Assembly (NCBI RefSeq): GCF_900537995.1
Contig: NZ_LR027880.1
Coordinates: 628,501 to 692,500 of the forward strand
Direction of reading: 5' to 3'
DNA length: 64,000 nucleotides
DNA from: Roseburia intestinalis L1-82
GTDB taxonomy: Bacteria > Bacillota > Clostridia > Lachnospirales > Lachnospiraceae
Below, piece after piece: positions 9,054-17,887 of the stretch. The notes under the pieces are model-generated. The model worked only from the letters and a program-made list of their open reading frames with translations, was not told the origin of the DNA and ran no database searches. Within the stretch, counting starts at the first letter, position 1, and each line of letters starts with the position of its first letter. A program made the position numbers and the translations under genes.

Positions 9054-9831
9054 GGGAACGGTCACGCTCCTTGTGATTGTCTTTGTTGTCTGCATATCCT
9101 GTGGCGCGGGATATGCGGCATACCGGATCGTGCGGGAAAAACTGCGTAGATTGTCCCGCATGGCGTTTGGCACAGATTCCATCACAGAGGGATTAGAACA
9201 ACAGGCAAAAGAGCTTGCGGTAACACCGAAATCCGTTTCTGCGATGACACGGATTTTTCTGCCGCAGATCCAGAGGGATTTTCCTGATTTTCATATCGAA
9301 CAGTTTAAGGATAAAGTGGAAAATGCACTCATGCTGGCATTGCAGGCAATCTCTGCCGCAGATGCCGGCATTTTTGAAAGACAGATAAAAGATGGCGTTT
9401 CGGAAGAATTTTTAGCGCAGATCAAAAACAGAATCCGTGAAAATGAGACGGAGGCAGTCACAGAGCACTACGAACAGATACAGATTCATCAGACAGAGAT
9501 TGCCAATTATGAGAAAAAGCAGGGTACCTGTATGATTACATTCCAGAGTGCAGTCGGGTATCTGCATTACTGTGAAAAAGCGGGAAAAGTCTTAAGCGGC
9601 AGTAAAGAGCTGACGGAACAGACCAGATATAATGTACAGCTTATGTATATTCAGAATGAAAAACTTGCAGGAATGGACAATGCAGTCGGAACTACCTGCC
9701 CGAACTGCGGTGCGCCGATCACAAATCTCGGCGCAGCTTACTGTGAGTACTGTGGTTCGGCGGTGACGCTTTTGAACCTGAAAGTATGGACATTACATAG
9801 TTTTGATGAGACGGACTATCATCATTCATAA
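9046..9831 (+). CDS. Tim44-like membrane protein with C-terminal zinc ribbon
   Basis: The ATG at 9046, preceded by GGAGG, overlaps the end of prfB by eight bases. Residues 5-25 form a single TM anchor. Residues about 45-180 resemble the Tim44-like fold, with alternating helices and a segment near FPDFHIEQFKDKVENAL. A four-cysteine zinc ribbon (CPNCG....CEYCG) sits near residue 220. The biochemical role is unknown. It starts a run of four genes that all contain zinc ribbons or membrane-stress domains, which suggests a common membrane complex. Confidence 0.6.
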   Translation: MSKGTVTLLVIVFVVCISCGAGYAAYRIVREKLRRLSRMAFGTDSITEGLEQQAKELAVTPKSVSAMTRIFLPQIQRDFPDFHIEQFKDKVENALMLALQAISAADAGIFERQIKDGVSEEFLAQIKNRIRENETEAVTEHYEQIQIHQTEIANYEKKQGTCMITFQSAVGYLHYCEKAGKVLSGSKELTEQTRYNVQLMYIQNEKLAGMDNAVGTTCPNCGAPITNLGAAYCEYCGSAVTLLNLKVWTLHSFDETDYHHS

Positions 9832-9915
9832 CAAATGGTGGAAAACAATGGAGGAAAATCCTCTGCTTCTGCAAAGGCAGTCGCATTTTGCTCCGCAAAA
9901 CAAGGAGGATTAATT

Positions 9916-11250
9916 ATGGGAATTATCAGAGCAATTACGCAGGCGATCGGCGGAGGTCTTGCCGATCAGTGGTTAGAAGTTTACGAAGCAGATGACATGG
10001 GGGACAACACTGTCTTTACGAGCGGTGTGCTGATCCGAAAAGGACAGAACCGGAAGGGAACGCCGGATACGGTCAGCAACGGTTCGATCATTCATGTGTA
10101 TGACAATCAGTTCATGATGCTCGTAGACGGTGGAAAGATCGTAGATTACACGGCAGAGCCGGGATATTATAAAGTGGATAATTCATCCATGCCATCCATG
10201 TTCAACGGTGAATTTGGAGAATCTTTAAAAGAAACATTCAATCGTTTCAAATTCGGCGGACAGACGCCGACGATGCAGAAGGTATTTTTTATCAATCTGC
10301 AGGAGATCAAAGGAATCAAATTCGGTACCAGAAATCCGATCAATTATTTTGATAATTTTTATAACGCAGAATTGTTTTTGCGTGCACATGGAACTTATTC
10401 CATCAAAGTCACCAATCCGCTGCAGTTCTATGCGGAAGCCATCCCGAAAAATCAGGATCATGTGGAGATCTCATCCATCAATGAACAGTATCTGTCCGAG
10501 TTTTTAGAGGCACTGCAGGCATCCATCAACCAGATGTCAGCGGACGGAACCAGAATTTCCTATGTGACTTCAAAAGCAAGAGAACTTGGAAAGTATATGG
10601 CGAATACACTCGATGAAGAGTGGAACCAGATGCGCGGTATGGAGATCCAGAGTGTCGGTATTGCGAGCGTATCTTATGATGAGGAGTCCCAGAAACTCAT
10701 CAACATGAGAAATGAGGGCGCAATGCTCGGTGGTGACTTCAATGTAATGCGCGGTATGGCAGTCAAAAATCTGACCGAGGGTGTGCGTGATGCAGGAAGC
10801 AATGCAGCAGGAGCCATGAACGGGTTTATGGGAGTCGGCATGGGCATGAATGCGATGAACCAGACGTTGTCAGGACTTGGCGCACTTCAGACACCGCAGG
10901 ATCAGCAGGGGCAGATGTATGGAAATGCAGCACAGAGCCAGATGGCAGGAGGCATGAATCAGGGGCAGAATGCGGGAGCCATGAACCAGAGCCAGCCAAA
11001 TCCGGCAGGCAGTGCAGCGGGCACATGGACCTGTGAGTGCGGCCGCACCAACACGGGAAAATTCTGTAGTGAATGTGGAAAACCAGCGCCTGCACCAAAG
11101 AATGAGTGGACATGTGAATGCGGCCATGTCAATACAGGAAAATTCTGCAGTGAGTGTGGAAAACCGGCACCGGCAGCAGAGTGGACGTGTGAATGTGGTC
11201 AGGTCAACAAAGGAAAATTCTGCAGTAACTGTGGAAAAGCGAGGGACTAA
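9916..11250 (+). CDS. SPFH (YdjI-like) protein with three C-terminal zinc ribbons
   Basis: The ATG at 9916 follows an AAGGAGG site, and the protein starts MGIIRAITQAIGGGLADQWL, the typical opening of YdjI-like SPFH/virion-core proteins. Residues about 25-290 form the SPFH-like domain. A Met/Gly/Gln-rich linker follows, then three near-identical repeats of the form WTCECG-x-x-N-x-GKFCSxCGK, each a four-cysteine zinc ribbon. In Bacillus the YdjI homologue works with the membrane proteins YdjG and YdjH, and the same partners follow here. The role is probably membrane organisation or stress protection. Confidence 0.75.
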   Translation: MGIIRAITQAIGGGLADQWLEVYEADDMGDNTVFTSGVLIRKGQNRKGTPDTVSNGSIIHVYDNQFMMLVDGGKIVDYTAEPGYYKVDNSSMPSMFNGEFGESLKETFNRFKFGGQTPTMQKVFFINLQEIKGIKFGTRNPINYFDNFYNAELFLRAHGTYSIKVTNPLQFYAEAIPKNQDHVEISSINEQYLSEFLEALQASINQMSADGTRISYVTSKARELGKYMANTLDEEWNQMRGMEIQSVGIASVSYDEESQKLINMRNEGAMLGGDFNVMRGMAVKNLTEGVRDAGSNAAGAMNGFMGVGMGMNAMNQTLSGLGALQTPQDQQGQMYGNAAQSQMAGGMNQGQNAGAMNQSQPNPAGSAAGTWTCECGRTNTGKFCSECGKPAPAPKNEWTCECGHVNTGKFCSECGKPAPAAEWTCECGQVNKGKFCSNCGKARD

Positions 11251-11252
11251 TT

Positions 11253-12413
11253 ATGGCAGTGATCAGTTTTAAATGTCCAAATTGTGATGGAGAACTGATT
11301 TTTGATCCTTCCACACAAAAGTATAAATGTGAATATTGTTTCAGTCTGTTTTCACAGGAAGAGTTAGATGCCATGAAGCCGGCACAGACGACGGAACCTC
11401 AAAATGCAGATGCTGCGGGCGCAGGAAAAGCATCAGGTAAACCGGAGGATAAGAAGCAGAGCCAGCCGGGAAATAAAGCAGGTAGTGGAACAGAAAAAGA
11501 TAACACGGAAAATAAAGAGTCAGATAAAGAAGCAGGGAAGGAAGCTGATGCAGTGACCTATACCTGTCCGAGCTGTGGTGCACAGATTGTGACGGATGCC
11601 ACTACAGCGGCGACTTTCTGTTATTATTGCCATAATCCGGTCGTGCTTGGCGGACGGCTGGAAGGTAAATTCCTGCCGGATCAGGTGATTCCGTTTTCTG
11701 TGTCGCGGGAAGATGCAGAAAAAGGTTTTAAAGATTATGTCTGCAAGAAAAAATTTGTCCCGCGTGCCTTTTATAACAAAAAGCAGGTCGAGAGCATCAC
11801 AGGTGTATATTTTCCATACTGGCATTACAATACCAGACTGGAGGGAAAAATGCAGGGCGAGGCGAGAAATGTCCGCGTGTGGCGAACCGGAAACACGGAA
11901 TATACGGAGACAAAGTATTATCAGGTATCAAGAGAAGGTGATGTAAAACTTGAAAACCTGACGGAAAATGCACTTGGAAAGGCAAATCAGGAGCTGATCT
12001 GCGGTGTAATGCCTTATGATTTTAAGGATGTGAAAAAGTTTCAGCTTGGATTTCTGTCTGGATTTCTGGCAGAAAAGCGTGATATTGAGAAAAAACAGAT
12101 AGAAAAGAAAGTGCAGCAGGAAGCGCGTGAGAGTGCAGAGAAACTGATGCGGGAACAAATAAATGGATACAGTTCCGTGTCGGTAAAAAATGCCGATTTC
12201 CGGGCATTAAAAGAAAAGTGGTCGTATACGCTTCTGCCGGTATGGACAATTACATACAAGGCGAAAAACGGAAAAATCTATTATTTTTCCATGAACGGAC
12301 AGACTGGAAAGGTGTACGGCGAACTCCCGATCGACTATAAAAAAATCTCACTTGTCAGTGGAATCGTCAGTCTGGTAACACTGGTCATTTTATTACTGGG
12401 AGGGCTAGCATGA
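11253..12413 (+). CDS. Zinc-ribbon membrane protein, YdjG-like
   Basis: It begins two bases after the SPFH gene. A first zinc ribbon (CPNCDG....CEYCF) opens the protein, a Lys/Glu-rich low-complexity linker spans residues 45-105, and a second ribbon (CPSCGA....CYYCHN) follows. A soluble domain of about 230 residues leads to a C-terminal TM segment near residue 360. Such proteins are often mislabelled as PriA-like helicases because of the ribbon; no helicase motif is present. The order SPFH, zinc-ribbon membrane protein, TPM protein matches the Bacillus ydjGHI set in content. Confidence 0.65.
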   Translation: MAVISFKCPNCDGELIFDPSTQKYKCEYCFSLFSQEELDAMKPAQTTEPQNADAAGAGKASGKPEDKKQSQPGNKAGSGTEKDNTENKESDKEAGKEADAVTYTCPSCGAQIVTDATTAATFCYYCHNPVVLGGRLEGKFLPDQVIPFSVSREDAEKGFKDYVCKKKFVPRAFYNKKQVESITGVYFPYWHYNTRLEGKMQGEARNVRVWRTGNTEYTETKYYQVSREGDVKLENLTENALGKANQELICGVMPYDFKDVKKFQLGFLSGFLAEKRDIEKKQIEKKVQQEARESAEKLMREQINGYSSVSVKNADFRALKEKWSYTLLPVWTITYKAKNGKIYYFSMNGQTGKVYGELPIDYKKISLVSGIVSLVTLVILLLGGLA

Positions 12414-13231
12414 GACAGAAAAGATTTTTATGTTTAAAGGGTATTGTATTTGCCTGGCTGTTTACGATTTTACTTGCAGCGGGCGGACAGCATGTATGCT
12501 TTGCAGCAGAAGAAAATGTTCCACAACAGACGGTATATGATGATGCTGCGCTTCTGACACCGGAAGAGATCGAGACGCTTGAGAGTGAACTGGACGCTGC
12601 GGGAGAGAAGACCGGATGGAATATGCTGATGTTGACGACGGATGACACAAATGGAAAAACCACGCAGGAATATGCGGATGATTTCTTTGATGCGATTGCA
12701 GAAAACGGTGATGGTGTTGCACTCCTGATCGATATGCAGAACCGTGAAATCTGTATTTCTACCGGTGGCATTGCAAGCAGGTATCTTACGGATGCGCATA
12801 TTGAAGATATTTTAAATGACGGATATGAACCGATCTCAGATGGAGAATATGAACAGTGTCTGTCTGTAATGTTAAAAGATGTGCTGGTTTATTATGATGA
12901 AGGAATCCCGTCAAATCAGTATGAGTATGAGGAGACGGATATTGAGATCACGCCGGCAGAATATGTCATCACATCCGTTGTTTTAGCTCTGATCCCAGGC
13001 GCTATTGTATTCCTGGTGCTTGTACTATTTTGTAAATTAAGGAATGGCAAATATAAATATGACGCTCATGAGTCCGGAACAGTGAATATAAAGAAACACA
13101 GCGATGTGCTTGTGAACACTGTTGTGACACACCGTCATATAGAAGAGAAGAAAGCAGAAGACAGCGGCAGGAGTACGGTACATACGAGCAGCAGCGGCGT
13201 AAAACATGGTGGAGGCAGTAAAAAATTTTAA
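12410..13231 (+). CDS. TPM-domain membrane protein (YgcG/YdjH-like)
   Basis: The start overlaps the previous stop by four bases. The protein has a signal peptide (about 1-31), a TPM domain (about 38-165, beginning VYDDAALLTPEEIETLE), a TM segment near residues 195-215 and a Ser/Gly/His-rich tail ending GGGSKKF. TPM domains are extracytoplasmic when attached this way. It closes the four-gene membrane operon; a weak hairpin follows. Confidence 0.8.
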   Translation: MRQKRFLCLKGIVFAWLFTILLAAGGQHVCFAAEENVPQQTVYDDAALLTPEEIETLESELDAAGEKTGWNMLMLTTDDTNGKTTQEYADDFFDAIAENGDGVALLIDMQNREICISTGGIASRYLTDAHIEDILNDGYEPISDGEYEQCLSVMLKDVLVYYDEGIPSNQYEYEETDIEITPAEYVITSVVLALIPGAIVFLVLVLFCKLRNGKYKYDAHESGTVNIKKHSDVLVNTVVTHRHIEEKKAEDSGRSTVHTSSSGVKHGGGSKKF

Positions 13232-13265
13232 CAGCATAATAAAAAAATGTTCCTGACATGATAAA

Positions 13266-13291
13266 AAAGAGGTTGCGTATGCAGCCTCTTT
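13266..13291 (+). terminator. Probable terminator after the TPM gene
   Basis: AAAGAGGTTGC pairs with GCAGCCTCTTT across a GTAT loop (one G-T pair). The following T-run is short, so termination may be partial. Confidence 0.55.
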
Positions 13292-13374
13292 ATGTTATTA
13301 TCTTCCTCATGAGGACAAGTGTCAGCGTGCAACAAACACAACAGATGAATTTCTAAAGAGAGGGATAGAGTCAC

Positions 13375-13818
13375 ATGAAAGAAAAAGGTCAGTATTATGT
13401 GCTGAAAGAAAAAGCAGTTCCGGAAGTCCTCTTAAAGGTGGTCGAGGCAAAGCGGCTGATTGAATCCGGTAAGATTGCATCCGTGCAGGAGGCAACAGAA
13501 AAAGTTGGCATCAGCAGGAGTTCTTTTTATAAATATAAAGATGATATTTTTCCATTTCATGACACGGCAAAAGGAAGGACGATCACATTAGTCATCCAGT
13601 TGGATGATGAACCGGGGCTGTTATCCGTTGTATTAAAGACCGTAGCAGAGTTTCATGCTAATATTCTTACGATACATCAGAGTATACCGATCAACGGTAT
13701 CGCTTCTCTTACACTCAGTGTGGATGTCCTGCCACAGACTGGTGATGTGGCTGAAATGTTAGAGCACATTGAGGAACAGGAAGGCATCCATTATGTGAAA
13801 ATTCTCGCAAGAGAATAA
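13375..13818 (+). CDS. ACT domain protein, PheB/UPF0735 family
   Basis: The 147-residue protein has an N-terminal helix-turn-helix-like segment (about residues 37-57, VGISRSSFYKYKDDIFPF) and a C-terminal ACT domain (about 68-147, beginning ITLVIQLDDEPGLLS). ACT domains bind amino acids. The family lies beside homoserine dehydrogenase or chorismate mutase genes in many Firmicutes, and here hom follows 132 bases downstream. It may be a regulatory subunit or regulator for that enzyme. Confidence 0.8.
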   Translation: MKEKGQYYVLKEKAVPEVLLKVVEAKRLIESGKIASVQEATEKVGISRSSFYKYKDDIFPFHDTAKGRTITLVIQLDDEPGLLSVVLKTVAEFHANILTIHQSIPINGIASLTLSVDVLPQTGDVAEMLEHIEEQEGIHYVKILARE

Positions 13819-13950
13819 GACATGGCAGATGCGTCATATATTGTAGTTCATAAAATATGCATGTAAGATGTGTAAAATGATAGAAAGATAATAAAGTCTG
13901 TCTGAGAGGATGGAAGCGATAGTCTGGCAGACGAACTTGGAGGATGAAAA

Positions 13951-15153
13951 ATGAAAGCAGCAGTAATGGGATATGGAACAATCGGTTCTGGTGTTGTGGA
14001 AGTACTTGACATCAACGGAAGCAGCATAGCAAAACGTGTCGGAGAGCCGGTAGAGATCAAATATGTATTGGATTTAAGAGATTTTCCGGGAGATCCGATC
14101 CAGGATAAGATCGTACACGACTATAAGACGATTGCAGAAGATCCTGAGGTAAAGATCGTCGTTGAGACCATGGGAGGTGTGGAACCGGCTTATACCTTTG
14201 TAAAAGCAATGTTAGAGGTCGGAAAACATGTTACTACTTCAAACAAAGCGTTAGTAGCAGCAAAAGGAGCAGAGCTGATCGCACTTGCAAAAGAGAAAAA
14301 TGTTAACTTTATGTTCGAAGCAAGCGTCGGTGGCGGTATCCCGATCATCCGTCCGTTAAATTCCTGTCTGACTGCTGATGAGATTGAGGAAATCACAGGA
14401 ATCGTCAATGGAACAACGAACTATATGATGACTGAAATGTCAGAAAAAGGTGCTGATTTTGATGAGGTATTAAAAGATGCACAGGCAAAAGGATATGCGG
14501 AGAAAGATCCGACAGCCGATATTGAAGGGTATGATGCCTGCAGAAAGATTGCAATTCTGACATCACTTGTCTGTGGACAGCAGGTAGATTTTGAGGATAT
14601 CCACACAGAAGGAATTACACATATCTCTGCGACCGATATTAAATATGCAAAAGCCATGGGAAGAGCCATTAAACTTCTTGCAACAAGCAAAAAAACAGAT
14701 GGCGGATATGTGGCAATGGTAGCACCGTTCTTACTGCCGAAAGAGCATCCGTTATACAATGTAAACGGCGTATTCAATGCAATTTTTGTTCATGGAAATG
14801 TACTTGGGGATGCAATGTTTTACGGAAGCGGTGCCGGAAAACTTCCGACAGCCAGTGCGGTTGTAGCAGATGTTGTGGAGATGGCAAAGAATGTTGACAA
14901 GAATATACCGGTTGAGTGGAGCTCAAAGAAATTAGAGCTGGTAGATTACCGCAGCGCAGAGAACCGTTTCTTTGTCAGAGTGTCAGGTACAGATAAGGCA
15001 TCTGTGGAAAAAGTATTTGGAAATGTAGAATATATTGATGCACAGGGTGTTACAGGAGAGCTTGGTTTTGTGACCGAAGTGATGACAGAAGAAGCTTTGG
15101 AGAACAAAAAAGCAGCATATGGGGAAGTGTTGAATGTCATTCGTGTAGCATAG
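13951..15153 (+). CDS. hom: Homoserine dehydrogenase
   Basis: The enzyme reduces aspartate semialdehyde to homoserine, the branch point for threonine and methionine. The NAD(P)-binding motif GYGTIGSGVV is at residue 7, and the family signature region around IVNGTTNYMM with DPTADIEGYDACRK is intact (about 150-200). At 400 residues it is slightly shorter than forms with a full C-terminal ACT domain, and the gene just upstream supplies a separate ACT protein. The start follows a GGAGG site. Confidence 0.95.
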   Translation: MKAAVMGYGTIGSGVVEVLDINGSSIAKRVGEPVEIKYVLDLRDFPGDPIQDKIVHDYKTIAEDPEVKIVVETMGGVEPAYTFVKAMLEVGKHVTTSNKALVAAKGAELIALAKEKNVNFMFEASVGGGIPIIRPLNSCLTADEIEEITGIVNGTTNYMMTEMSEKGADFDEVLKDAQAKGYAEKDPTADIEGYDACRKIAILTSLVCGQQVDFEDIHTEGITHISATDIKYAKAMGRAIKLLATSKKTDGGYVAMVAPFLLPKEHPLYNVNGVFNAIFVHGNVLGDAMFYGSGAGKLPTASAVVADVVEMAKNVDKNIPVEWSSKKLELVDYRSAENRFFVRVSGTDKASVEKVFGNVEYIDAQGVTGELGFVTEVMTEEALENKKAAYGEVLNVIRVA

Positions 15154-15154
15154 A

Positions 15155-15208
15155 AAAAAGAGCAGATCGTGGATCACATGGAAGGCGGTTCACGGGTCTG
15201 CTCTTTTT
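15155..15208 (+). terminator. Terminator after hom
   Basis: AAAAAGAGCAGA pairs with TCTGCTCTTTTT, with an inner CGTG/CACG stem. It is a strong A-stem-T hairpin and may work in both directions. Confidence 0.85.
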
Positions 15209-15297
15209 ATGAAAACGGAAGAGTGTGAAAAGTAAGATTGTTTGCACATAGATTTGTGCTTACACACGAATTTGAGATACGCAAAAGCAGCGTGGAA

Positions 15298-15660
15298 ATG
15301 GAGAGGAATATGACGTTAAGTGAATGTTACGAAGAAATGGGCGCGGATCTGCACGAAGTGCTGCGGCGGCTAAAGACGGAGGAGAGGATCGGGAAATTTT
15401 TAAAACTGATTCTGAAGGATACGAATTATGAGTCGCTGTGTAAGGCGCTGGAAGAAAAGAATTATGAGCAGGCGTTTACATATATACATAATTTAAAGGG
15501 GCTGGCAATGAATCTGGGACTGACACCGCTTTTGGTTCCGGCACAGGAGTTATGCGAAGAACTTAGGGATGGCGAACCGGAAAGGGAGCTTAAACCGCTT
15601 TTGGATGAGGTGGCGGCGGCATATCAGAAAGTCCTTGGTATTGTCGAAAGACTTGACTGA
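15298..15660 (+). CDS. Hpt (histidine phosphotransfer) domain protein
   Basis: A protein of about 120 residues made of a single helical Hpt bundle; the phosphoacceptor His is in the segment YIHNLKGLAMNLGL (consensus HxLKGxxxxLG). Hpt proteins pass phosphate between a hybrid kinase and a response regulator, or serve as orphan modules. No kinase or regulator gene is adjacent. The start is uncertain between ATG 15298 and ATG 15310; neither has an ideally spaced ribosome site. Confidence 0.8.
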   Translation: MERNMTLSECYEEMGADLHEVLRRLKTEERIGKFLKLILKDTNYESLCKALEEKNYEQAFTYIHNLKGLAMNLGLTPLLVPAQELCEELRDGEPERELKPLLDEVAAAYQKVLGIVERLD

Positions 15661-15804
15661 GATAACAGTGTGAAAAGCTGGGATTTTGGCTGATTCTTTG
15701 TAATGAGTTATTCGGAAATGGAGAACAGTATCAAAGGTAAAGATGCATTTTTGAATCTCTGACATATGATAAAACAGAAGGTTTTATGTCTGAGGTAGAA
15801 AAAA

Positions 15805-16425
15805 GTGCAGGTAATTCTTTTGATCATAGCAGTCAGTGTGGATGTCTTTGTGGCATGTGTGGCGTGTGGGAGTGAGCAGATAAAGATCGGATCTGCGGCA
15901 GCGTTATGCATCAGCACGGTCTGCAGTGGAATATTAGGGATATCACTTTATGCGGGGATGGCGTTACAGGGGGTACTTTTAAAAAAATATGCATTATACT
16001 TAAGTTTTTTCGGACTGCTTGCAGTGGGAATTTTTAAGCTGACAGAGTATGCGATCAGAAAATATATTGAGCGTCATAAGTTCCTTTGCAAGAAAGTCAA
16101 AATCTCTTTTTCACAGCTCAGTTTTATTCTGAGTATCTACAACAATCCGGTAATGGCAGACCGCGATCACTCGGCGACGATGTCGTGTGTGGAGGCTGTA
16201 TTTTTTGCACTTGCAATGTCATTGGACGGGATGTTTGGAGGACTTGGTGCAGGATTTACCGGAAAGAATATTTATTTTACAGTGATGGGAAGTTTTGTTG
16301 TCAGTTTCTGTGCCGTACTTTGCGGATGCAGGATTGGCATGCAGGCATCTAAGCGGTGGAAGACAGATGTATCATGGCTTGGCGGCGTGTTGTTTGTAAT
16401 ACTTGCGTTTCAGAAGATTATTTAA
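15805..16425 (+). CDS. ytaF: YtaF-like sporulation membrane protein
   Basis: The 206-residue protein has about six TM helices in two repeated halves, each with an Asp-containing motif (SVDVFVACVACG near residue 10 and SLDGMFGGLGAG near residue 140), the pattern of YtaF/MntP-type proteins. YtaF is linked to sporulation; its substrate is not established. The GTG start follows TGAGGT by eight bases. Confidence 0.75.
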   Translation: MQVILLIIAVSVDVFVACVACGSEQIKIGSAAALCISTVCSGILGISLYAGMALQGVLLKKYALYLSFFGLLAVGIFKLTEYAIRKYIERHKFLCKKVKISFSQLSFILSIYNNPVMADRDHSATMSCVEAVFFALAMSLDGMFGGLGAGFTGKNIYFTVMGSFVVSFCAVLCGCRIGMQASKRWKTDVSWLGGVLFVILAFQKII

Positions 16426-16623
16426 AAAGTCAGTTCCATGCTGCCCATTGCTGCAGGAAAATCAGAAAAGTCTGTTACTGTTTATGCCTTGCCGGGCGTT
16501 TGGGTAATAAAGATTTTCTGCGTATGGGCGGCACATACTGCCGCTTTCTATGGATTTGGAAATAATGTATAAATATACATAAATATGCATAAAATCTTAG
16601 TGCTATTTGTTTTAGGAAAAAGG

Positions 16624-16782
16624 TTGAAAAATATCTTATGATATGATACACTTTTTACAATTTAGGAAAAAGACTATAGGTACTAATAAGGGAAAGTTCA
16701 GTCAGGGGACTGTCTGGATGGAAAAAGAAGAAAAACGGCGACGTTTTTTTTTTGGAAAAAAAGTGAAAGGACAGGGAAACGA
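16624..16782 (+). promoter_or_regulatory. Promoter and leader of carAB
   Basis: The 357 bases between ytaF and carA hold no convincing gene. TTGAAA at 16624, a 17-base spacer and TACACT at 16647 form a plausible sigma-A promoter. In the leader, AAAAACG-GCGA-CGTTTTT (16731-16748) is a small hairpin with a GNRA loop and a run of T, which could act as an attenuator; only two GC pairs hold it. No PyrR-box consensus was recognised. Confidence 0.45.
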
Positions 16783-17841
16783 ATGAAAGCTCATTTAATA
16801 CTCGAAGATGGGAATGTATTTACCGGAACAAGTATAGGTTCTACTAGGGAAGTCATCAGTGAAATCGTATTTAATACGTCGATGACAGGTTATCTGGAGG
16901 TTCTGACTGACCCGTCGTATGCGGGACAGGCGGTTGTTATGACTTATCCGCTGATTGGAAATTATGGAATCACACCGGATATGGAGTCAGGCAGACCGTG
17001 GCCGGATGGATATATCGTAAGGGAGTTATCAAGAATGCCGAGTAACTTCCGTGAGGAGGGAACAATTCAGGATTTCCTCACGAAATATGACATTCCGGGT
17101 ATAGCAGGGATCGACACCCGTGCACTGACCAAGATCCTTCGTGAGAAGGGAACCATGAATGGTATGATCACCACGAATAATAACTATAATATAGAAGAAA
17201 TTATTCCCAGATTAAAAGCATACACGACAGGTAATGTTGTGGACAAAGTTACCTGCAGTGAAAAACGAGTATTAAAAGGAAATGGCAAGCGAGTTGCTTT
17301 GCTTGACCTTGGAGCAAAAAATAATATTGCCCAGTCTTTAAATAAACGCGGCTGTGAAGTGACGATCTATCCGGCACATACGACTGCAGAAGAGATCCTT
17401 GCAACAAATCCGGATGGAATCATGTTAAGCAACGGACCTGGAGATCCGAAGGAGTGCAAGGAGATCATTGCTGAGATCAAAAAATTATATGACTCCGATA
17501 CACCAATCTTTGCAATCTGCTTAGGACATCAGCTGATGGCACTTGCAACCGGCGCTGACACACATAAGATGAAATACGGACACCGTGGCGGCAACCATCC
17601 GGTAAAAGATTTAGAAACCGGAAGAGTATATATTTCCTCCCAGAATCACGGTTATGTGGTAGATACGGATACACTTGATCCGGTGATCGCGAAACCGGCA
17701 TTTGTGAATGTAAACGATGGAACCAATGAGGGACTTTCCTATGTAGGCAAAAACATTTTTACCGTACAGTTCCATCCGGAAGCGTGTCCGGGACCGCAGG
17801 ATTCTGCATACCTGTTTGATCGTTTTATTTCGATGATGTAG
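16783..17841 (+). CDS. carA: Carbamoyl-phosphate synthase small subunit (glutaminase)
   Basis: The subunit hydrolyses glutamine and delivers ammonia to CarB for pyrimidine and arginine synthesis. The 352 residues show the CarA N-terminal domain (LEDGNVFTGTSIG start) and a class I amidotransferase domain with the nucleophile Cys in FAICLGHQLMAL and the His-Glu pair in VQFHPEACPGP. The carB gene follows after 46 bases. Confidence 0.97.
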   Translation: MKAHLILEDGNVFTGTSIGSTREVISEIVFNTSMTGYLEVLTDPSYAGQAVVMTYPLIGNYGITPDMESGRPWPDGYIVRELSRMPSNFREEGTIQDFLTKYDIPGIAGIDTRALTKILREKGTMNGMITTNNNYNIEEIIPRLKAYTTGNVVDKVTCSEKRVLKGNGKRVALLDLGAKNNIAQSLNKRGCEVTIYPAHTTAEEILATNPDGIMLSNGPGDPKECKEIIAEIKKLYDSDTPIFAICLGHQLMALATGADTHKMKYGHRGGNHPVKDLETGRVYISSQNHGYVVDTDTLDPVIAKPAFVNVNDGTNEGLSYVGKNIFTVQFHPEACPGPQDSAYLFDRFISMM

Positions 17842-17887
17842 AAAAATTCTTACGTTATTGTTTAACAAATTTTAGGAGGAAGAATTA

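Noticed and set aside
16086..16565. Two small plus-strand frames overlapping and following ytaF
   Set aside because: They lie in another frame of ytaF or run just past it, have Cys/Arg-rich odd composition and no ribosome sites.
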